Shown here: piece by piece, positions 35,220-42,334 of the stretch
Position numbering within the stretch: the first letter of the stretch is position 1
Layout of the letters: the number at the start of each line of letters is the position of its first letter
Origin: Paenibacillus cookii
GTDB taxonomy: Bacteria; Bacillota; Bacilli; Paenibacillales; Paenibacillaceae
Direction of reading: 5' to 3'
Assembly (NCBI RefSeq): GCF_018333375.1
Contig: NZ_BORW01000027.1
Coordinates: forward strand, 1 to 64,000
DNA length: 64,000 nucleotides
The notes under the pieces: generated by a model
The model's input: the letters and a program-made list of their open reading frames with translations, nothing else
The model's database searches: none
Told to the model about the DNA's origin: nothing
Translations under genes and position numbers: made by a program

Positions 35220-36400
35220 TCCGCGTTTTCCCCCTCTTTTAACGATATCCACACGAGGCACTTGTCGTCTTCCCGCTCCTGCGTGCCGTGGTCTTCAAAA
35301 AAAGCCTCGAACATCCGGGACTCGTCCCACCGATGCGAATGGCTCAGGCGGTCGATCAGGAAATCCATCTTCTCTTCATGTTCCCCGTCCACCACCTCCA
35401 GCAGACCGTCGGTATACAAGGCGATATGCCCGTCGCCTTCGTAATGAAGCGTTTGCGGTTCAATCTCCATCTTCTCGAACAGCCCTACCGGACAGCATGC
35501 CTTGTCAAGCTGAACGACTCCCCCTTCATTCGGGAAAAACAGCGCCGGCGGATGCCCCGCGTTGACGTAATCGATCCTTTTCACGACCGTGTCCACGACG
35601 AGATAGATCGCCGTAAAATAGTACTGCACGAGCTGATTTTCGATATGGAGCTGGTTGAACCGGCGGTTCAGCTCCTGGATGACCTTTTCCGGCTCCACAT
35701 ATGTCGTTACGGTATCCTTCAGCACCGACGCGATAAACATCGTAAACAGCGACGAGGAGATGCCGTGGCCCATCATGTCCAGCAGAAGGACGCCGTACCG
35801 TCCCCCGCCAAGCGGATACCACGCGTACAAATCCCCGGCAAGCTCGGCGGAAGGCTGGTAGATCGCGTGCACCTCGAAGGCGCTGTCCTCGATCGGGGGG
35901 CTCAGCACGGCATTTTGCACCAGCGCGGCCAACCGCAATTCGTCCTTGATCCGCTGATCCCGCTCCTTATGCCAATCGTTTTCCTTTTTAAGCCGCAAGG
36001 CCAGCCGGATTCTGGCCATCAGCTCCACCTTGTTGATCGGCTTCGTCACATAGTCCACCGCTCCGGCATCCAGCGCTTCAGCCAATTTTTTCGAGTCGCC
36101 CACGGCCGTGACCATAATGATCGGAATGTCCTTAAGATGCTCGTGCCGCTGAATGATCCGGCAGGCTTCGATCCCGTCGATTTCCGGCATCATCATGTCC
36201 AGCAGGATGAGGTCGATGTTGGCCTGATGGCCCGCTGCCTGCCTGCCGGAGCCGCTTTCTCCGCGGCCCTCGATGCCCAGCATCTCGAACATGCCGTGGG
36301 CCGAGGAGGCCGATGCCGTTTCGCGGTAGTTCTCTTTTTTCAAAATTTCCCGGATAATAATGATATTTGTCGGATTATCGTCAACGATTAATATTCTCAT
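35216..36400 (-). CDS. Response regulator with PP2C (SpoIIE-type) phosphatase domain, RsbY-like
   Basis: 394 aa. Receiver domain (about 1-130, phospho-Asp D68 in LILLDMMMPEIDG, K120 in VTKPI) with a short insertion GRGESGSGRQAAGHQ before the phospho-site. A coiled linker (about 135-160) leads to a PP2C-type domain (about 175-392) retaining metal-binding aspartates D190 (SAELAGDLYAW) and D208 (LLLDMMGHG) and the late ALYTDGLLE. In Bacillus cereus RsbY, phosphorylation of the receiver activates dephosphorylation of RsbV. First gene of the 9-kb signalling array; ATG follows AAGGAGA. Confidence 0.92.
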   Translation of the reverse strand: MRILIVDDNPTNIIIIREILKKENYRETASASSAHGMFEMLGIEGRGESGSGRQAAGHQANIDLILLDMMMPEIDGIEACRIIQRHEHLKDIPIIMVTAVGDSKKLAEALDAGAVDYVTKPINKVELMARIRLALRLKKENDWHKERDQRIKDELRLAALVQNAVLSPPIEDSAFEVHAIYQPSAELAGDLYAWYPLGGGRYGVLLLDMMGHGISSSLFTMFIASVLKDTVTTYVEPEKVIQELNRRFNQLHIENQLVQYYFTAIYLVVDTVVKRIDYVNAGHPPALFFPNEGGVVQLDKACCPVGLFEKMEIEPQTLHYEGDGHIALYTDGLLEVVDGEHEEKMDFLIDRLSHSHRWDESRMFEAFFEDHGTQEREDDKCLVWISLKEGENAE

Positions 36401-36532
36401 AACATTCTCCTTAACACGCCCGAATAGGTTTGGGTTATGAAATCTCCTGCTACCATACTAACATAATCTAAAAGATAACTTTTCGGCCAACGCCCGGAAA
36501 ATTCAAAATTTTCCATACGGCGGGCCCGGCTC

Positions 36533-36578
36533 CAAAAACACAGATAAGGAATGGGACAAAAGACCCCATTCCTTATCT
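36533..36578 (-). terminator. Terminator after YflT-type gene
   Basis: Minus strand AGATAAGGAATGGG-loop-CCCATTCCTTATCT (14-bp perfect stem) then GTGTTTTTGG. It isolates the sigma-B signalling array from the stress gene upstream. Confidence 0.88.
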
Positions 36579-36615
36579 ATATTCTGGATACCCTACCCGA
36601 AACTTGTATCAAACG

Positions 36616-36960
36616 TTATACGGTTTTGGCGATGACCAAGACCTTTCCGAGGTCCAGCTCCTTCTCGTAAAACTGGGCCTCCGCCTCCGTGAAACCAAGC
36701 GAAGTGATCTTGGCGCGGAGCTCGTCGCCCCTGAGCCGGAACAGATTGGCAAGAGCATCAAACATGCCTTCTTCCTTAATGCCGATCTCGTTCGCATTTG
36801 CCGCATCGGCAATCCGTTCCGTCCGGTCGCCGTCATGGGCCAACACGAAGATGTTGTCGCTCATGTAGCCGCTGTTTCGAAGGCGGCGCACTTCCTCCAC
36901 GGCTTGAACGCCGTTTTCCACGACTTTTGCATACGATCTTGCATGGGTTGATGAATTCAT
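36616..36960 (-). CDS. YflT-type general stress protein
   Basis: 114 aa. Pattern VENGVQAVEEVRRLRNSGYMSDNIFVLAHDGDRTERIADAANANEIG matches the YflT/heat-induced stress protein domain (GSP17M family), whose B. subtilis members are sigma-B dependent. The protein is a small soluble alpha/beta domain with no catalytic motif. ATG at 36960 is preceded by AAGGAGAG; the longer in-frame extension is rejected because it would include the promoter. A sigma-B-like promoter lies about 47 bp upstream. Confidence 0.82.
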   Translation of the reverse strand: MNSSTHARSYAKVVENGVQAVEEVRRLRNSGYMSDNIFVLAHDGDRTERIADAANANEIGIKEEGMFDALANLFRLRGDELRAKITSLGFTEAEAQFYEKELDLGKVLVIAKTV

Positions 36961-37006
36961 GTTCCTCACTCTCCTTAAGCGTTTTTTTCGTCCGCTCATG
37001 TTCCTA

Positions 37007-37032
37007 TTAACCATGAAGGGCGGCGGTGAAAC
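37007..37032 (-). promoter_or_regulatory. Sigma-B-type promoter of the YflT gene
   Basis: Minus strand GTTTCA, 14-bp spacer, GGTTAA. Consensus as known from Bacillus is GTTTAA-N12-15-GGGTAT/A; the -10 deviates at one key G. Confidence 0.55.
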
Positions 37033-37082
37033 CATTTATTTTTCGAAAATGGGTTTGGTCCGGTTCGCAGTCCTTCCACCGG

Positions 37083-37592
37083 TCATTCATGGCGGAATTT
37101 CTGCCAGACGGAAACCGCGAGATCTCCCCATTTCATCCAGCCCGCATCCTTTTTCTTTTTCCCGCGGGTTCCGTAAGCCGACGCATAGGCCTCGATCGTG
37201 CGTTCCTCCGAGTCGGCCGGAGCGGCTCTCAGGGGAGAAGGCTGTTTGATGAGGACTCTTTCGGTTCCCCGCTTGAATTTGTGCATGAAGGCGGCTGACG
37301 CCTGTTTGGCGGCAAGCGTAATTTCGCTGAGCGCCTCGCCCAAATGCTTGACCGATTCCATGACGGGGTCGATCTGCTGCATTTTGTGCCGCACGTCCCT
37401 CGTAATATCGTTGGCTTCCCTTACGACCTGTTTCACTTCGTACCCCAGTTCGTCCACCGTTTTTTGGATTTCCTGCAGCGTTTGCGTCGTTTTCTCCAAC
37501 GATTCCTTGGCGGCGAGAAGGGTTTTGATCAAATAAACGACCAGCGCCACAAACGCGGCGGCAATGACGGCAACGCTTACTCCGATGAGCAT
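37083..37592 (-). CDS. DUF948 domain protein (YtxG-like)
   Basis: 169 aa. N-terminal membrane segment (about 4-25, VSVAVIAAAFVALVVYLIKTLL), then a helical DUF948 region of about 85 residues (LEKTTQTLQEIQKTVDELGYEV...). A basic C-terminal tail (TRGKKKKDAGWMKWG) follows. In B. subtilis ytxG heads the stress operon ytxGHJ, induced through sigma-B. Here the YtxH-type gene is 12 kb away. A sigma-B promoter with a perfect GGGTAA -10 lies about 125 bp upstream. Confidence 0.85.
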   Translation of the reverse strand: MLIGVSVAVIAAAFVALVVYLIKTLLAAKESLEKTTQTLQEIQKTVDELGYEVKQVVREANDITRDVRHKMQQIDPVMESVKHLGEALSEITLAAKQASAAFMHKFKRGTERVLIKQPSPLRAAPADSEERTIEAYASAYGTRGKKKKDAGWMKWGDLAVSVWQKFRHE

Positions 37593-37715
37593 AGCAAAAC
37601 CTCGCTTTCCTAGTAGATTGCACGGCTATCCCGTTAGCTCCGGCATAAACCGCCAACGAAGACAACATGCGCTAAGGCGGCTCACCACGCGGCCGAATGT
37701 GCTGATATGCGTTAG

Positions 37716-37741
37716 TTACCCTGCCGGAGGACGCCCGAAAC
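37716..37741 (-). promoter_or_regulatory. Sigma-B-type promoter of the YtxG-like gene
   Basis: Minus strand GTTTCG, 14-bp spacer, GGGTAA. Same spacer and near-identical -35 as the YflT promoter 700 bp downstream. Confidence 0.68.
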
Positions 37742-37762
37742 AACGCCTTTTGGTGCACAAAA

Positions 37763-37801
37763 AGAACGCCAAGCATCGTTATCGGACGCCAGGCGTTTCT
37801 T
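37763..37801 (-). terminator. Terminator after YpmS-like gene
   Basis: Minus strand GAAACGCC ... GGCGTTC-TTTTTG, stem with one bulge, 17 bp after the stop codon. Confidence 0.6.
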
Positions 37802-37817
37802 CCATGTACGCATCATG

Positions 37818-38390
37818 TTATTTGAGCAGGAGCGACGGCAAAGAAAGCCAGTCCAGCTTAAACGTCAGCTTGGCGCCGTCCTGCAGGAATTCGATATGGT
37901 CCACCGTCAGCATGTCCGGCAAATGGTCCTTCAAATGGACCGTGATCGTTCCCAGATGAAGCCATGAAGCGGGAATCCGCACGGATTTGACGCTCGTGGA
38001 TTCATGCTGCAGATCCAGGTTGCTGCCGCTGGCTTCCATATGGAATTTCAGCTCGGCGCCAAACGGGATCAGATTGTCGTATTTGCCGTTGATGTCCGCC
38101 GTCACTTCCCGGCCGCTGAAATGAAACTCCGCACCGGTAACGGTGATCTGCTGCGGGATATCCCCCAAATGTTTCACCAGCTCTTTTTTGGCCAGCTCGT
38201 TCAGCTCGCTGCCGTTAAGCGTTATTTCGGGCTTGCGCGTTTTCAGCATTTCCACGGCCTTGGCTTTGACGTCTATGTCTTGATAGCTTAAATCCAGTTT
38301 CTGATCGGGAGAAATATACCAGATGATGAGGCCGCACGCGATGACGGCAAGCAAAAGCAACGTAACGATCATCCGAAGCAGTACTTTCAT
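37818..38390 (-). CDS. YpmS-like single-pass membrane protein
   Basis: 190 aa. An N-terminal signal-anchor (about 5-26, LRMIVTLLLLAVIACGLIIWY) is followed by an extracytoplasmic domain of alternating beta segments (ITVTGAEFHFSGREVTADINGKYDNLIPFGAELKF). In B. subtilis ypmS adjoins ypmR, encoding an SGNH-family protein; here an SGNH hydrolase gene also lies directly upstream (113 bp), which supports the assignment. Function unknown, possibly lipid or envelope related. Confidence 0.65.
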   Translation of the reverse strand: MKVLLRMIVTLLLLAVIACGLIIWYISPDQKLDLSYQDIDVKAKAVEMLKTRKPEITLNGSELNELAKKELVKHLGDIPQQITVTGAEFHFSGREVTADINGKYDNLIPFGAELKFHMEASGSNLDLQHESTSVKSVRIPASWLHLGTITVHLKDHLPDMLTVDHIEFLQDGAKLTFKLDWLSLPSLLLK

Positions 38391-38503
38391 GTTCCGACTC
38401 CTTTCCGGTTCAAGGCGATCATTCCCGCCTCTCTATTCTCCCATTATACTGAATTCGCCTATCAATCTCGAATCCGGGGTCCGAAACGCCGCCGTCCCTG
38501 CGA

Positions 38504-39157
38504 TCAGGCCAAACCTGTCCGGCCGGCCACTTCGAGCCAGCGTCTGGCGATGAGATCATGGCCTGCCGCCGACGGGTGGACGCCGTCATACAGCCAGTAT
38601 GCCGGTTCGGCCCTTTTCGCCGCTTCGTCGAATGCGTCCTGCAGCGGCACGAAAACCGCTCCGAATTCCTCCGCGAGCTCACGGACGATCGTTTGGTATT
38701 TGCCGACGAGCTTTTGCCACTCCTCCCATTTGGCTTCCGTTGCGACTCCCTTGAGAACAAACGGCTCGCACAAAATGAGACGGGTATCCGGCAGCACTTC
38801 CTTCGTTTCTTCCAGCAGATGCCTGTATGCCCTTTCAAAACGGTCCGTCACGCCGCTCGGCTCCTCCGACATCGTCCGCCATGCATCGTTAACCCCGATC
38901 AAAATGCTGATTACGTCGGGATTCAGGCTGAAGGCATCTTCGTTCCAGCGCGCATACAGATCGGAGACCCGGTTGCCGCTGATGCCCCGGTTGACGAATA
39001 CCGGATTTTTATCCGCATGGTCGTTTGCCAGTCTGGAGGCGATCAGAAAAACGTAGCTTTGCCCGATAAAGTACTTTTGATAAAGCCCTCTGTCCCGGTT
39101 TGCGTCCGTAATCGAATCCCCTTGGAATAAAATAACCGCGTTTTTCTTCGAAATCAT
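38504..39157 (-). CDS. SGNH/GDSL hydrolase
   Basis: 217 aa, no signal peptide. All four blocks are present: I FQGDSITDANRDRG (Ser about 12), II VNRGISGNRVSDL (Gly), III ILIGVNDAWR (Asn), V DGVHPSAAGHDLIA (Asp and His). This matches cytoplasmic lipase/acyl-esterase relatives such as acetyl-xylan or acetyl-sugar esterases. ATG at 39157 gives the usual family start just before the first strand; ATG at 39166 is also possible. Confidence 0.9.
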   Translation of the reverse strand: MISKKNAVILFQGDSITDANRDRGLYQKYFIGQSYVFLIASRLANDHADKNPVFVNRGISGNRVSDLYARWNEDAFSLNPDVISILIGVNDAWRTMSEEPSGVTDRFERAYRHLLEETKEVLPDTRLILCEPFVLKGVATEAKWEEWQKLVGKYQTIVRELAEEFGAVFVPLQDAFDEAAKRAEPAYWLYDGVHPSAAGHDLIARRWLEVAGRTGLA

Positions 39158-39331
39158 TGGCACCATTCCACGCTTTCCTGATTGATTTTTTTCAAGATTG
39201 CTATAAAATAATATACCTGAACTTTTGGTATTTTTGATAGATGACCGCCAATTTTGTTGGTTCAATTTGCCAAAGGCGGGTTATTTCTACGATAGGATGC
39301 GAATCCACATTATTGAAGGAGGAAAACAAAG

Positions 39332-39718
39332 ATGAAAAAAATGATTGCGTTTGCGGCAGCTTTCGGCCTGATGGCCTCCATGGGCACGGCGGCGTTTGCC
39401 GATGCGGACAACTCCGCGGCGGAACAGGCGGCGTCCCCGGTTACCGGCACGTCGACGACGGTCGTGCAGCCTACCAAGCTGTTCGATGAGCCGCTGATCC
39501 AGCCGGGCGATCTTTCGAAGGAGAACAACGAACCGATCGTCATTTCCAAAATCACTCCTTTTTTTGCAGATCCTAACGGCCGCATTTTGAACTTCCTGTC
39601 TCCTCAGGTCGTGTACAGCACCGGAAAGCATGTCACCGACGTCAACGGCGACGGCCAGTGGGTCGAAATTTATACCTGGCTCGGCACAGCCTGGCTGCAT
39701 ATTCCCGAAGCGGTATAA
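39332..39718 (+). CDS. Small secreted protein of unknown function
   Basis: 128 aa. Clear Sec signal peptide (MKKMIAFAAAFGLMASMGTAAFA, AFA cleavage near 23). The mature part starts with a low-complexity Ala/Thr/Ser linker, then a compact beta-rich domain with NFLSPQVVYSTGKHVTDVNG and ending in WLGTAWLHIPEAV, which resembles an SH3-like fold; this is inference from pattern. GAAGGAGGAAAAC precedes the ATG and a strong terminator follows, so it is an independent gene. Confidence 0.75.
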   Translation: MKKMIAFAAAFGLMASMGTAAFADADNSAAEQAASPVTGTSTTVVQPTKLFDEPLIQPGDLSKENNEPIVISKITPFFADPNGRILNFLSPQVVYSTGKHVTDVNGDGQWVEIYTWLGTAWLHIPEAV

Positions 39719-39750
39719 TTCCTAATACATAATAGGAACATGCAGCGCAA

Positions 39751-39790
39751 AAAGACCGGAGGTTCGCCTGGTTCGCCTCCGGTCTTTTTG
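39751..39790. terminator. Bidirectional terminator
   Basis: AAAGACCGGAGG ... CCTCCGGTCTTTTT between the secreted protein gene (+) and the NlpC/P60 gene (-). Confidence 0.9.
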
Positions 39791-39824
39791 CATGGCCATG
39801 ATGATCGGCATGACGCCAAAGAAG

Positions 39825-40673
39825 TTATCTGATGATGCTGCCTCCGAAAAGGAAGCGCAGCTTCCATGAATTGCTGAAATCCGTTACGACGACGCCGCCC
39901 GCTTTTTGGGAATAGGTGTGGAGAAGCTTGCCCTCCCCCAGATACACCGCCACGTGCGTAATCCGCTCATGGTCTTTGTCGGCGCCGGCGGCCGCCGAAC
40001 CCGCAGACCCGATATCATTCACGAAAAAGACCAGGTCCCCGCGCTTGAGACAGTCAATATCGTATACCGCTTGGCTGTTTTGTTTCACCCAGGCTCCCTG
40101 CTGGCGGGAGTCCATCGGCAGGACGATGCCGGCGCCTTCCTTGAAAATTTGGCGGGTAAACGCCGAACAGTCGAAGGTATTCGTTTGGTTGCGGTCCGAG
40201 CCGAATTCGTAAGGGGTCCCCAAATATTTCATTCCCGTTTGGATCACCCGTTCAATGGCCTCGCCGGCCTCCGAGGCGATCAGCGGCGTTGCCTGCGGAG
40301 CGCCGGATCCGCTGCCGGAAGGGGCCGCGGATCCCGAACCCGGGGAGGCTTCGCCGGGTACCGTTATGTATCGTTCGTCAGAGCTGGTATAGCCCACTTT
40401 GCCTGACGGTGTTTTTACTTTATAGAAATAAGCGGTGCTGCTTTCGAGAATGGTGACCTTATCCCCGTTTTTCAAATATCCGATGACCTGGCCCGACGAG
40501 GAAGGTTTGTCCCGCAACCGGACGCTCGCCTGAATGACGCCGGTTGGCGTGACCGCGCTCTTTGGCGCCGAAATCGAAGCGGCATCGGCTTTGGAGCCCG
40601 GCAGCAGCGCCGCACCGGGAATCACCGCGGAAACCAGCAGGCAGCCGATCAGGCATTTCTTGATGTTGAACAT
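39825..40673 (-). CDS. Secreted SH3 - NlpC/P60 cell-wall endopeptidase
   Basis: 282 aa. Signal peptide (cleavage after SKADA, about 31), SH3b domain (about 45-105, IQASVRLRDKPSSSGQVIGYL), a Gly/Ser/Pro linker (about 108-128), and an NlpC/P60 domain (about 133-282). Catalytic Cys is in TNTFDCSAFTRQIF (about 169), His in HERITHVAVYLG, and the third polar residue is His in KLLHTYS. Predicted to cleave D-gamma-Glu-diamino acid bonds in peptidoglycan stems. Confidence 0.92.
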   Translation of the reverse strand: MFNIKKCLIGCLLVSAVIPGAALLPGSKADAASISAPKSAVTPTGVIQASVRLRDKPSSSGQVIGYLKNGDKVTILESSTAYFYKVKTPSGKVGYTSSDERYITVPGEASPGSGSAAPSGSGSGAPQATPLIASEAGEAIERVIQTGMKYLGTPYEFGSDRNQTNTFDCSAFTRQIFKEGAGIVLPMDSRQQGAWVKQNSQAVYDIDCLKRGDLVFFVNDIGSAGSAAAGADKDHERITHVAVYLGEGKLLHTYSQKAGGVVVTDFSNSWKLRFLFGGSIIR

Positions 40674-40819
40674 GTCAATCCTCCTTATGCTGACTGAAAA
40701 TGGGCGTTCTTGTCCCCATTATAGTCATGCGGAAGGATGTACTACATGCTTCTTTTCTCACAAATTTCCCATTCGTGGTTTAGATATTCACAGGACTAAA
40801 GGCCCAAAATTCTATTCCG

Positions 40820-40848
40820 GTTGAATAACAAAACGCCGGCAACCCGGC
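40820..40848 (-). terminator. Terminator after CDF gene
   Basis: Minus strand CGCCGG-GTTG-CCGGCG-TTTTG. Confidence 0.7.
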
Positions 40849-40861
40849 GCCCGCATAACTT

Positions 40862-41770
40862 CTATTTTTTGACGGCACCATGCCGCCCCGGTTCCAAAAC
40901 ATCCAAATCCTTCGGCTCCACATGGACATGGACGTTCATGATATTATGCATATCCGTCAGCCGGTCCTCGATTTCGTCGCTGATCCGATGCCCTTCGATG
41001 ATGCTCAAATGAGGGTCCACTTCAATCACCACATCCACCAGCACATGGTTGCCGTGTACCCTGGCTTTGACGTCCTTGATGCCTTCCACGCCCGGCGTGC
41101 GGCTGATGGCGCTGCGAAGATCCTTCAGCTCCGCCTGGTCGAAGCCGTCGGTCAACCGGTAGGTTGAATCCCTGAAAATATCCCAAGCCGTTTTGCAGAT
41201 CAACAAGCCGACCGCGATCGCCGCAACCATGTCGAGCCAAGGCAGCCCGAATTGGGCCCCGACGATGCCGACCGCCGCTCCGATGCTGACGAGGGCATCC
41301 GACAAATTGTCCTTGGCCGCAGCCATAAGCGCCTGGTTGTTAATCTGCCTCGCCAATCTCCGGTTGTACAGATACACGCCGTACATGCATACCGCGCACA
41401 CCACGGCAATTCCGGCGGCCCATAGATCGGGCTGCGTCTCCTTGCCGGCAAACAAGGATCGTACGGCATCGACCAACACCTGGATCCCGACCGTCGCCAT
41501 AATGAAGGAAGCGATCAGCGCCGCGACCGTTTCGGCCCGAAAATGCCCGTAAGCATGGTCGGAGTCGGGCGGCTTCCGGGATATCCGCAGTCCGATCAGC
41601 ACGGCCAGGGAGGCCACGATATCCGTCACGTTGTTAAAACCGTCGGCAAGCAGCGCGCTGGACGCAAACCAATAACCGCTCGCGAGTTTGAAGGAGGACA
41701 GGAGCAAGTAAGCCGCGATGCTGATCCAGGCTCCCCGCTCCCCTTTCCGTATATCGTCATAGATATTCAC
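40862..41770 (-). CDS. Cation diffusion facilitator (MneP/MneS-like metal exporter)
   Basis: About 302 aa. Begins with the NIYDDIRKGERGAWISI motif common to the Bacillus MneP/MneS group. Metal-site helices are seen as LLADGFNNVTDIV (TM2, D-x(6)-D pattern) and AAAKDNLSDALVS (TM5, DxxxD), more like Mn/Fe-type than the HxxxD of zinc CDFs. The C-terminal cytoplasmic domain carries VHGNHVLVDVVIEVDPHLSI and HVHVEP. Proton-driven Mn2+ or Fe2+ export is predicted. The start is placed at GTG 41770 because AAAGGTGG lies upstream; a GTG at 41785 would overlap that site. Confidence 0.87.
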   Translation of the reverse strand: MNIYDDIRKGERGAWISIAAYLLLSSFKLASGYWFASSALLADGFNNVTDIVASLAVLIGLRISRKPPDSDHAYGHFRAETVAALIASFIMATVGIQVLVDAVRSLFAGKETQPDLWAAGIAVVCAVCMYGVYLYNRRLARQINNQALMAAAKDNLSDALVSIGAAVGIVGAQFGLPWLDMVAAIAVGLLICKTAWDIFRDSTYRLTDGFDQAELKDLRSAISRTPGVEGIKDVKARVHGNHVLVDVVIEVDPHLSIIEGHRISDEIEDRLTDMHNIMNVHVHVEPKDLDVLEPGRHGAVKK

Positions 41771-41826
41771 CAATTTCGAAGCCACCTTTACATGGGTTCC
41801 AAAAAGTCTTTTCCTATCCTATCAAA

Positions 41827-41843
41827 TACCACCCGGGTGGGTC
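41827..41843. promoter_or_regulatory. Palindromic operator candidate upstream of the CDF gene
   Basis: TACCACCCGGGTGGGTC containing the perfect palindrome CCACCCGGGTGG. It resembles G-tract operators of CsoR/RcnR-type metal sensors (TACCC...GGGTA). It lies 57 bp upstream of the CDF start. Confidence 0.45.
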
Positions 41844-41953
41844 TAGAGAAACATAGTTGCAGCGGGCAAAGAGGTTTTATGCGCTACATCTCTTGTGGGG
41901 AGCCGCAAAAACGGATAGAATTAGGTACGATAAACCTTAGGGAGGGCCTGCCC

Positions 41954-42139
41954 ATGTCCGAAAGCAAAGAGCAGAAGAAGGTCAGCCTGGCTGACGCCAT
42001 CCGCGCCAAGCTGGAGCAGAAAAAACAGCAGAACCAATCGTTTAAGCCCGGTGGATTTCAAGGAAATTCCCCGCAGGCGATGAAAAGCCAAAACAATAAA
42101 AAGCCGAACAACCAGCGCCGCCGCACCGGAGGCTCTTGA
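41954..42139 (+). CDS. Small basic hypothetical protein
   Basis: 61 aa: MSESKEQKKVSLADAIRAK then a Lys/Gln/Asn-rich tail ending NNQRRRTGGS. Very basic and probably disordered after the first helix; nucleic-acid binding is conceivable. The ATG at 41954 is preceded by AGGGAGGG at eight bases, strong evidence that it is translated. Divergent from the CDF gene and convergent with the ABC-F gene. Confidence 0.72.
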   Translation: MSESKEQKKVSLADAIRAKLEQKKQQNQSFKPGGFQGNSPQAMKSQNNKKPNNQRRRTGGS

Positions 42140-42236
42140 GCCATGGCGGAAAACTCCCCCACAAAGCGAACCCGTTGCAATTATTTTTTTTCGAAGGGCT
42201 TTGCGGGGACCCCGAAGTATAGAATTTCTATGAACG

Positions 42237-42311
42237 AAAAAAAAGCTGCTCCCCGCCGGACAGCCCCTGTTTGAAAACAGAGGACCGCCCGGGCGGGTTA
42301 GCAGCTTTTTT
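42237..42311. terminator. Bidirectional terminator with branched stem
   Basis: AAAAAAGCTGCT ... AGCAGCTTTTTT outer stem enclosing CCCGCC/GGGCGGG and CTGTTT/AAACAG pairings; serves both the small basic protein gene (+) and the ABC-F gene (-). Confidence 0.85.
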
Positions 42312-42334
42312 CGATATACGGCATCGCCGCCGGC

